From positions 1-5,253 of the forward strand of contig JABSPG010000326.1 of assembly GCA_013214445.1 (NCBI GenBank): a stretch of DNA of 5,253 nt, read 5' to 3'. Every line of letters starts with the position of its first letter. The first letter of the stretch is position 1. The notes beneath the pieces are model-generated. The model was not told the DNA's origin and searched no databases. It worked only from the letters and a program-made list of their open reading frames with translations. The translations under genes and the position numbers were made by a program. Below, one piece after another: positions 1 through 5,253 of the stretch. Source of the DNA: Ekhidna sp. (GTDB lineage: Bacteria; Bacteroidota; Bacteroidia; Cytophagales; Cyclobacteriaceae).

Positions 1-2
1 AA

Positions 3-1490
3 AGGAACTTTCCTTACGCAACTGCAAGACTTGGTGGTTTGGTAGCAGTTGCTGCGTTCTATTTCGTAGCTGCTCAGGAACCATTCAACCTATTAAAATC
101 TGGTTATTACAATTACCTGGCAGTGCATGCGGAAACGGAAGGAAATGACCTATTAGCAAAAGAATACATATTGCAGTCGAGCTATCTGGGTTACAACACC
201 CACTATCCAAACTACTGGCTAGGTAAAAACGAAGAAAAAAATCAATCACTATTTGCAGCCAAAACGTATTTCTATAATGCAGCACAACGTTTTCCTTCTG
301 AATTTTCCCTTATTAACTATGGGAATCTAGATTTAGAAATTAATTCAAATAAAGTGCGAGCGGTCTATGAGGAAATGCTTAGAAAGAACCAGAGCAAAGA
401 AGTTCAAAACAACCTTGGTGTACTCCTACTTCAAAAAGGAGAGAAGGAACAATCGCTGGATTTCTTCCAGGATGCACAGGGAAACAAGGGTTGGAACAAT
501 GCCGCAGAAATAAATAAATGGAATGCACTCAAAAAACTAGAAATAATTGATTCAATATCAATAGAAAAGGACTTTTTGGAAGGGAACTTAGGTGTAAAAA
601 GTAACATACTAACAACACAGGTCCAGAAGTCATCACTTTCTTTGGACCTGAGTCTAATGGATGACTCCCGACCTTTGCATAAGCAAGCCTTTCTCCTAAA
701 CAGCGCCTTCTTTTTCGACGATGACACATTGGAGTCCTTAATTCGAAAGGAAGTAGACAACTCTTCTGACGCGACATTTAACAGCCGAATGAGAAAAGCG
801 CTAGCCCTTCACCTATATAATAAGGGAGAAGTGAATAAGGCCTTTATGATGTTTGACTATCTGCAAGCCAATGCACACCAATACTACAAGGGAGAATACC
901 TAAATGCACTCGGTAAACTAGCGTTAGAGCAGGAAGCATATATATTGGCACTCGACTTTTTTGATCAAGCCATAGAAGTAAAACATATAGAGTCTCTATT
1001 CGGAAAAATTGACGCTTTAGCTCATCTTGAGCGAGAGAAAGAAATTCCAGACCTGTTACTTAAGAGCCTCAGAAAAAATCCAGAATTGACTGAAAGGGTA
1101 AATAATGTCTTGGCTAGACTAGAGTCTTTCAGTCCAAAAAAGAAAGCTAAATTCCCGACTAAGGATATATCGACATTATCTGAAGAAGAATTGCAAATAC
1201 TTGGAAGTAAAAATGCTTTTGATGAATCTCAGCTGATCGCAGTTGTAAATCAGCTTCAACAAAAAGGTTTTTCTGGAGGATACGAACTCCTAATGCAGGC
1301 CATTGAAATAAATCCATATAGTACCAATCTTTTAAAGAGATATGCTTTGGAAGCTCTCAATTGGAACCTCATCGACTATGCCGATCAAACGATAAATCGT
1401 ATAAAGGAATTAGAAGAACCCAGCGCATTTGCCAACTTTCTAATTCAATATGAAGCTGAAAAAGAAAGAATAGCGACAGAAAGTTGGTAG
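3..1490 (+). CDS. Membrane-anchored TPR-like helical-repeat protein, 5' end missing
   Basis: The reading frame is open from the first bases of the window to the TAG at 1488-1490, giving 495 visible codons. A TTG at 39 could be read as a start, but the frame continues upstream through codons for RNFPYATARLGG, so the gene very probably begins outside the window. A hydrophobic stretch (30-74) just after an Arg suggests a membrane helix with the rest of the protein on the periplasmic side. The remainder is almost all helical and TPR-like: good repeat-like pairs lie at 402-476 (NNLGVLLLQKGEKEQSLDFF), 801-881, 897-983 (LNALGKLALEQEAYILALDF) and 1275-1412 (AIEINP followed by a helix pair). A Lys-rich linker (PKKKAKFPTK, about 1134-1163) separates the last repeats. 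TPR solenoids usually act as protein-protein scaffolds. No catalytic motif is visible, and I do not recognise the specific family. No cysteine is seen in the visible part. The gene ends at the shared terminator, convergent with the surface-protein gene. Confidence 0.85.
   Translation, partial: RNFPYATARLGGLVAVAAFYFVAAQEPFNLLKSGYYNYLAVHAETEGNDLLAKEYILQSSYLGYNTHYPNYWLGKNEEKNQSLFAAKTYFYNAAQRFPSEFSLINYGNLDLEINSNKVRAVYEEMLRKNQSKEVQNNLGVLLLQKGEKEQSLDFFQDAQGNKGWNNAAEINKWNALKKLEIIDSISIEKDFLEGNLGVKSNILTTQVQKSSLSLDLSLMDDSRPLHKQAFLLNSAFFFDDDTLESLIRKEVDNSSDATFNSRMRKALALHLYNKGEVNKAFMMFDYLQANAHQYYKGEYLNALGKLALEQEAYILALDFFDQAIEVKHIESLFGKIDALAHLEREKEIPDLLLKSLRKNPELTERVNNVLARLESFSPKKKAKFPTKDISTLSEEELQILGSKNAFDESQLIAVVNQLQQKGFSGGYELLMQAIEINPYSTNLLKRYALEALNWNLIDYADQTINRIKELEEPSAFANFLIQYEAEKERIATESW
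30..74 (+). other. Predicted transmembrane segment of the TPR-like protein
   Basis: The codons read LGGLVAVAAFYFVAA, an uncharged run of about 15 residues preceded by Arg and followed by Gln-Glu. By the positive-inside rule the N-terminal side would be cytoplasmic and the repeat region periplasmic. The run is short for a full membrane span and could be the last helix of a multi-pass N-terminal region lying outside the window. Confidence 0.6.
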
Positions 1491-1513
1491 AAAAAGAGTT
1501 ATCTAGTAGACAT

Positions 1514-1547
1514 AAAAAAAACCTCCGGATCGCTCCGGAGGTTTTTT
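1514..1547. terminator. Bidirectional intrinsic terminator between convergent genes
   Basis: A perfect inverted repeat pairs 1516-1529 with 1534-1547 around the four-base loop TCGC. The GC-rich core is CCTCCGGA / TCCGGAGG, and it is extended by six A-T pairs. The hairpin is followed by T6 on the + strand, while A8 (1514-1521) gives a T8 tract on the - strand. It starts 23 bases after the TAG of the + gene and ends 23 bases before the stop codon of the - gene, so it fits as a shared terminator for both transcripts. The 80-base intergenic gap contains nothing else that I can support. Confidence 0.93.
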
Positions 1548-1570
1548 CAAATTCGTTATACAGGAAAGCT

Positions 1571-1819
1571 CTACTTAATAACTACTTTCCGGTAGACGAA
1601 ACCTTCATTGGTTTCGATCCTTATCAAGAGCGTACCACTGAAGCCTGAACCAATCAGAAGTTCTCTCTGAGTATCTGAAATCTTACTGACTTCATAGGAA
1701 ACGAGTTTACCAGCCATATCCATCACTGAAATTGAAGCATCTGAACTCTGAACAAAAGAACCACTTATTACAAATCTACCACTTGATGGGTTAGGATAGA
1801 CCTCCAATTCTTCAATTCG
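1571..1819 (-). other. T9SS type A C-terminal sorting domain
   Basis: The last 82 residues begin IEELEVYPNPSSGRFVISG, the classic opening of the Por secretion tail (YPNP followed by a short Gly-containing turn and a beta strand). A central strand-turn-strand follows (ISVMDMAGKLV), and the end is GTLLIRIETNEG then VYRKVVIK, with the basic terminal strand typical of the family. Such domains direct passage across the outer membrane through the type IX system and are normally cleaved, with the cargo then attached to surface lipopolysaccharide or released. This is the strongest single indicator that the host is a Bacteroidota. Confidence 0.95.
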
Positions 1820-4800
1820 AACAGACAGAACATTATTCAGATTAAAAGTAACATTTGCTTCTACAGAAAACTCCCCGTCGCTTGCAGCAACTGTTAATTC
1901 AATTGGATCATTACTGACAAACTGATCAGGAGCAGCAGCTGTAATGATTCCTTGATTATCAATAGCAAATATACCTGCCGAGTTACCTGACAATATCTCA
2001 AAAACTAACTCGTCATCTTCTGGATCTGAAAAAACTAGAACTCCTACCTGAGCATCAGGTTCAGGCCTACCATTGATTTCAAACACTGCATCTTCAACAA
2101 CTGGTGTCTCATTCACATCCAACAAGGCTATATTTATGATTGCGCTGGTAGTAAACTCAGTGTCGCTCACCTCTATTGTCAAAGAAAAAGTAGGATTATC
2201 ATCAATATCCAGAGGTTCAGCTGAATTAACTGTCAATAGCCCGGCATTGTCGACAGCAAAAGCATCTCCTGTATTGCCAGCTACAATAGAGAAAGTCAGA
2301 GCATCGCCTTCGGGATCTGAGAATTCGATCACGCCGCCCTCAGTTCCGGATTCGACAAGTTCATCAATAGTTAAATCTGCATCAGTAACTACTGGTGCCT
2401 CATTCACATCCAACAACTGTATGCTTACTGTTGCACTGACAATAAATTCACTATCACTAGCTTCAATCGCAAGTTCGAATGTTGGGTTGTCATCTATATC
2501 GATGGCCGCAGCTTCATTGATAGTCAAAACACCATCATTATCTATGGCGAAAGCATCCGCAGTGTTTCCTGAGATTATCATAAAGGTTAAATCATCGTCC
2601 TCAGGATCAGAAAATTCTACCGATCCCACTTCAGTACCTGCAGCCTGCAGCTCATCGATCGTCAGATCAGCGTCAACAAGCGTTGGCGCTTCATTCACAT
2701 CAGCAATTGCGATATCAAAAAGTGCAGTAGCTGTCAATCCAGCCTTGTCTGCAATTTCCAAGGTTAGCGTCAATGAATTTTCAGACTCAAAGTCTATCAA
2801 TGATCCATCATTGACCACTAGCTGCGTACCTTGAATGGAAAAGGCTCCTTCATCATCCCCCGCAATGATTCTCAAAGTCGTCTCATCTATATTTTCATTG
2901 ATATCCGAAAACGAGATACTTCCGACAACTGTACCTTCATTTGCATTTTCTTCTACTTCAAAACTACCAGCGGTAATATCCGGAGCAACATTGATATAGG
3001 CAGAATACACATGCATATTAGTGCTTTCCTCTGCTGCTACAATATCAGGTATACCATCACTGTTGAAATCACCCACTGTTGTTCTGAAATACTTATTTAC
3101 AAAAGGGTTAGAACGACCCAATGGAAGATCAGATGTAGAATTGTATCTTAATGTTGGTATGTTTGATTCTTCTGAATTCTCTAACTCTATCAGAATCCCA
3201 TTAGACCCGAATGGTGTCAAAATAAACAAATCGTCCAGTGCGCCTTCACGTCTATCACTGATAACTCCAAACTCTAATGACGCACTCACTAATTCCAGCT
3301 CAAACTCCCCATTCATGGGCTGACTGGTTATATTAAATGACTGATCCGGCATAAGATCGAAATCTGTTCCTCCGTGGTATATATTAACGGCATCTTGAGT
3401 TTCTGGATCAAAAATAGGATTGAACAACACCATATCCGGAAACTCATCCCCATTAAAATTACCTGATCCTATATGCTTGAAGGTCTGATTAACTGAAAAA
3501 TCCGCACTTCTGTAGTTCCCAGCAGAATTCCCTCTAAAGACATGTAGTATATTGTCCTGGAAAGTTCCTACTGCAAAATCATCCAATCCATCTCCTGACA
3601 CATCACCCAAGGCTGTGATTTCTGCTCCAAAGTTAAAATCTACATTAGATGCGGTTTCAGTCAAATTAAATCTAAAGACATCATCAAAATCGACCAGATA
3701 TCCCTTCATGCCATTAAATACAGGGGCAAAGAAAAACTCATCTGCACCATCCCCATCTACATCCCCAATCGTATTCGCCGGTATTGTAAATGTTTGATCG
3801 TAAATACCTTCACTAGCTAAAAACAATGCATTTGTCTCAGTAGCCGAAAATCCAAGTGCTCCATCAAAAACAGAGAAGGCCGTTTGCCTAGTGTCTCCAA
3901 GTGGAACACTTAGCTGCGCTAAAACATCCATAATACCGTCACCGTTAAAATCGCCTTTGTAAATATTTGAAAAGAATTGACCTGAATCATTGGTGATCAC
4001 TGAGCTAAACGATAGGCCATCAGGACCTCCGGTGTAATAAGTAACTTTTTCTAGATTCATCACAATCAAATCATCAAAACCATCTCCATCAAAATCATGA
4101 GCGATGGAATTTTCATACTCGATAGTTAATGAATCCGTAGGATCGAAAGAGAAATAAGGATCTATCGAATCAAATGTTGTGTTGAAATAGTTAACTCTTC
4201 CTTTAAAGACACCTGAAAACAGGGTCAAATCAGGAAAATCTGGGTGAGTAGACTGAGCTCTTAGATTCGGTCTATTATCGGTAGCCAGATTGAAGTTTAT
4301 TGCATTACTGGTACCAACAAGCTGCACATCGTCATTAAACCAGCTATATGAAGCGCCATTGAAAGCCGGCACCACCACATTGATAACTGTTGCTGATTCC
4401 TCTACGATTAGCTCGTCCTGCGTGAATCTCGCCTGATTGCTGTAAAAAAGAGTTTTTAAAGTATCTCTAACAAAATCCACATATGGAGCTAAATCGTTAA
4501 AATCCAACCGGTTAGAACTTATATCAAGAAAACTCAAATCTGCGAAATCCTGAATGCTGCTATTGATCTCATCCGCTCCTGTACCTGCGATATCTAAAGA
4601 GACTAGTGCATTTAAATCTCCAATTTCATCTGGCAAGTTACCTGATGCGCCCAGAACATTCAAATCCAAAGAAGTCACTCGTCCGTCAGTGGCGCCCACA
4701 CCCTCCCAGGTAGCTACTATATCATTGAACCAAGTAGATTGATCCCAGCTTTCTCCAAACATAGCATCATAAATACTGACCAATGCTACCGAATCAGATG

Positions 4801-5253
4801 CAGATACCGGATAGAGCTGTCCCAGATTTTGAGTAATTACGGATTCATTAAGCAAAATATCCTCCTCAGGAATCCTGTTAAAAGAAATATCGAATGATGT
4901 AAGATTTGTTAAGCTAGTTAAATCTGGAAGACCATTTATTTTATTGCTAGCAATAGTGAAATTGCCCAGATTTATTAATTGATTATAAGATGCAGGAATC
5001 GGCCCTCCTAGATTATTTCCTGATATTTGTAACCAAGCCAATCCAAGTAAATTTCCTATTTCAACAGGAGCTGCACCTTCCAGTTGATTACCCCAAAGAT
5101 AGAGCTCAGTTAGGTTTGTGAGGTTGCCTAGATCAGCCGGGATGTTACCACTGAGTTGATTGCCCCCAAGAGCTAACACATCTAGATTAAAAAGATTGCT
5201 GAGCTCTACTGGAATTTCGCCTGTTAGGGAATTTCTAGTTAAACCTAGATAGG
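1571..5253 (-). CDS. Giant T9SS-secreted surface protein with LRR, Ig-like, FG-GAP propeller and cadherin-like modules, 5' end missing
   Basis: The frame is open from the right window edge to the TAG at 1571-1573, with 1226 complete visible codons. A GTG at 5179 is the outermost start-type codon I noted, but the LRR pattern continues unbroken upstream of it (YLGLTRNSLTGEIPVELSNL), so it is internal and the true start and signal peptide lie beyond the window. Domains from N to C: LRR block, second cap plus LRRs, Ig-like domain, seven FG-GAP/VCBS repeats, four cadherin-like repeats and a T9SS type A sorting domain. These families point to an extracellular, calcium-stabilised adhesin or ligand-binding protein, exported by Sec and then T9SS and either anchored or released after cleavage of the C-terminal domain. 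No enzymatic domain is visible. The visible part has no cysteine, about 13 lysines and a strong excess of Asp and Glu, which suits an outer-surface protein. Its ligand and biological role cannot be read from the sequence. Confidence 0.95.
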   Translation of the reverse strand, partial: YLGLTRNSLTGEIPVELSNLFNLDVLALGGNQLSGNIPADLGNLTNLTELYLWGNQLEGAAPVEIGNLLGLAWLQISGNNLGGPIPASYNQLINLGNFTIASNKINGLPDLTSLTNLTSFDISFNRIPEEDILLNESVITQNLGQLYPVSASDSVALVSIYDAMFGESWDQSTWFNDIVATWEGVGATDGRVTSLDLNVLGASGNLPDEIGDLNALVSLDIAGTGADEINSSIQDFADLSFLDISSNRLDFNDLAPYVDFVRDTLKTLFYSNQARFTQDELIVEESATVINVVVPAFNGASYSWFNDDVQLVGTSNAINFNLATDNRPNLRAQSTHPDFPDLTLFSGVFKGRVNYFNTTFDSIDPYFSFDPTDSLTIEYENSIAHDFDGDGFDDLIVMNLEKVTYYTGGPDGLSFSSVITNDSGQFFSNIYKGDFNGDGIMDVLAQLSVPLGDTRQTAFSVFDGALGFSATETNALFLASEGIYDQTFTIPANTIGDVDGDGADEFFFAPVFNGMKGYLVDFDDVFRFNLTETASNVDFNFGAEITALGDVSGDGLDDFAVGTFQDNILHVFRGNSAGNYRSADFSVNQTFKHIGSGNFNGDEFPDMVLFNPIFDPETQDAVNIYHGGTDFDLMPDQSFNITSQPMNGEFELELVSASLEFGVISDRREGALDDLFILTPFGSNGILIELENSEESNIPTLRYNSTSDLPLGRSNPFVNKYFRTTVGDFNSDGIPDIVAAEESTNMHVYSAYINVAPDITAGSFEVEENANEGTVVGSISFSDINENIDETTLRIIAGDDEGAFSIQGTQLVVNDGSLIDFESENSLTLTLEIADKAGLTATALFDIAIADVNEAPTLVDADLTIDELQAAGTEVGSVEFSDPEDDDLTFMIISGNTADAFAIDNDGVLTINEAAAIDIDDNPTFELAIEASDSEFIVSATVSIQLLDVNEAPVVTDADLTIDELVESGTEGGVIEFSDPEGDALTFSIVAGNTGDAFAVDNAGLLTVNSAEPLDIDDNPTFSLTIEVSDTEFTTSAIINIALLDVNETPVVEDAVFEINGRPEPDAQVGVLVFSDPEDDELVFEILSGNSAGIFAIDNQGIITAAAPDQFVSNDPIELTVAASDGEFSVEANVTFNLNNVLSVRIEELEVYPNPSSGRFVISGSFVQSSDASISVMDMAGKLVSYEVSKISDTQRELLIGSGFSGTLLIRIETNEGFVYRKVVIK
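1826..2989 (-). repeat. Four tandem cadherin-like repeats
   Basis: Repeat boundaries in order of translation are C1 2672-2989, C2 2381-2671, C3 2090-2380 and C4 1826-2089. C2 and C3 are each exactly 97 residues, start ADLTIDEL, carry FSDPE near residue 20, share DIDDNPTF and end in DVNEAP or DVNETP followed by VV-x-D. They are identical at about 65 of 97 residues by hand count. C1 has an early Glu motif (VEENANEG), DFESEN, an Ala-Asp (IAD) and a closing DVNEAP. These match the calcium-ligand positions of cadherin repeats (early Glu, LDxE-like, AxD-like, DxND-like). C4 keeps the fold pattern (VFSDPEDDELVFEI) but lacks the early Glu and the closing DxNE motif. The array probably forms a rigid, calcium-dependent stalk between the propeller and the sorting domain, and may also mediate adhesion. 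Confidence 0.88.
2996..4183 (-). other. Seven-bladed FG-GAP/VCBS (integrin-alpha-like) beta-propeller
   Basis: Seven calcium-loop segments recur every 48-68 residues: DFDGDGFDD (4070-4096), DFNGDGIMD (3926-3952), DVDGDGADE (3737-3763), DVSGDGLDD (3578-3604), NFNGDEFPD (3434-3460), a degenerate SDRREGALDD (3230-3259) and DFNSDGIPD (3044-3070). Each is followed by a short hydrophobic strand such as LIVMN, FAVGTF or IVAAEE, and several by an aromatic/Gly strand such as YYTGGPDG or VFRGNSAGNY. Seven repeats match the blade number of the integrin-alpha propeller, so this is probably one complete propeller. In this family the Asp/Asn-rich loops bind calcium on one face and ligand binding occurs at blade surfaces. 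The ligand here is unknown. Confidence 0.88.
4190..4444 (-). other. Ig-like domain following the LRR block
   Basis: About 85 residues start after the second LRR block (FYSNQARFTQDELIVEES) and contain a beta-sandwich pattern with the central Trp strand ASYSWFNDDVQLVGTSNAI and a late strand PDLTLFSGVF. In Bacteroidota surface proteins an LRR block is often followed by a domain of this type, with a Y-x-W-(F/Y) strand, a short turn and a final Leu-Thr-Leu strand. It has no cysteine pair, as is usual for bacterial Ig-like folds. The call rests on pattern and position. Confidence 0.6.
4475..4798 (-). other. Second LRR unit with its own N-terminal cap
   Basis: The cap begins DSVALVSIYDAMFGESWDQS and continues through a Trp-Phe, then WEGV and TDGRVTSLDL. 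This is the familiar bacterial LRR cap pattern (D-S-x-A-L-x-x-L-Y, several Trp residues, then V-T-x-L-x-L). About three irregular LRRs follow: SLDLNVLGASGNLPDEIGDL, then SLDIAGTGADEINSSIQDF, then FLDISSNRLDFNDL. The presence of a cap here, in mid-protein, marks this as a separate LRR module rather than a continuation of the block upstream. Confidence 0.8.
4856..5253 (-). other. Plant-type LRR block, continuing beyond the window
   Basis: Six repeats are visible, most of 24 residues, with the consensus LxxLxLxxNxLxGxIPxxLGNL; examples are LALGGNQLSGNIPADLGNL and LYLWGNQLEGAAPVEIGNL. The fifth repeat is shortened (ASNKINGLPDLTSLTN, about 22 residues), and the last ends FDISFNRIPEEDI. The first visible repeat is cut by the window edge, so the total number is unknown. 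The SGxIP variant is the plant-specific LRR class, common in Bacteroidota surface proteins. Such curved solenoids usually bind protein or glycan ligands. Confidence 0.93.

Noticed and set aside
39..41. TTG as the start codon of the TPR-like gene
   Set aside because: The same frame is open back to the window edge with plausible protein sequence, no purine-rich ribosome site precedes it, and starting here would cut into the membrane segment.
618..650. An 8-bp perfect inverted repeat (CAGGTCCA / TGGACCTG) with a 17-base spacer
   Set aside because: It lies inside the coding frame of the TPR-like gene, has no T tract, and a stem of this size with a long loop can arise by chance.
431..777. Two - strand open frames within the TPR-like gene
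   Set aside because: Both are antisense to a convincing coding frame, and they overlap each other without any recognisable motif.
1522..1541. GGAGG in the terminator stem as a ribosome binding site
   Set aside because: It is embedded in a strong hairpin, no start codon follows at a suitable distance, and both neighbouring genes end here.
2073..2834. A 253-codon Ser-rich open frame on the + strand
   Set aside because: It lies entirely opposite the cadherin-like repeats. Its Ser/Val/Ala-rich, repetitive composition is what antisense reading of Asp/Glu/Thr-rich repeats produces, and the - strand frame has clear domain homology.
2831..3323. Two overlapping short + strand open frames
   Set aside because: They sit opposite the end of the propeller and the first cadherin repeat, show no domain pattern, and overlap each other in different frames.
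5177..5179. GTG as the start codon of the surface-protein gene
   Set aside because: The LRR consensus continues in frame upstream to the window edge, and no signal peptide follows this codon, which a T9SS cargo protein would need.

Overview
The window looks like a piece of a Bacteroidota chromosome, most plausibly a free-living, possibly marine, member of the Cytophagales or a related group. The evidence is moderate-to-low GC, a very large acidic surface protein ending in a type IX secretion (T9SS) sorting domain, and plant-type leucine-rich repeats (LRRs) joined to Ig-like, FG-GAP and cadherin-like modules, a style common in that phylum. The assignment is inferred from protein style; no taxonomic marker gene is present.

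Layout: two convergent genes, both cut by the window edges at their 5' ends, so neither start codon nor promoter is visible. The first (+ strand, about 3-1490) is the C-terminal 495 codons of a membrane-anchored, TPR-like helical-repeat protein of unknown role. The second (- strand, 1571-5253) is the C-terminal 1226 codons of a giant secreted protein. The 80-base gap between the stops (1491-1570) holds one strong, nearly symmetrical hairpin with A and T tracts (1514-1547), which should end transcription from both sides.

The surface protein, from its N-terminal side to its C-terminus, reads: six visible LRRs (4856-5253); an LRR cap plus a second short LRR block (4475-4798); an Ig-like domain (4190-4444); a seven-bladed FG-GAP/integrin-alpha-like propeller (2996-4183); four cadherin-like repeats (1826-2989); and a T9SS type A C-terminal domain (1571-1819). 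The likely picture is export through the outer membrane by T9SS, attachment to the cell surface or release, and calcium-dependent adhesion or ligand binding. The TPR gene shows no sequence link to this protein beyond being its convergent neighbour.

I found no RNA gene, mobile element, CRISPR array or defence system. The points of interest lie in the domain architecture of the surface protein: two degenerate blades in the propeller, a recent-looking cadherin repeat duplication, a terminal repeat that has lost its calcium ligands, and an almost complete absence of basic residues over about 308 residues.
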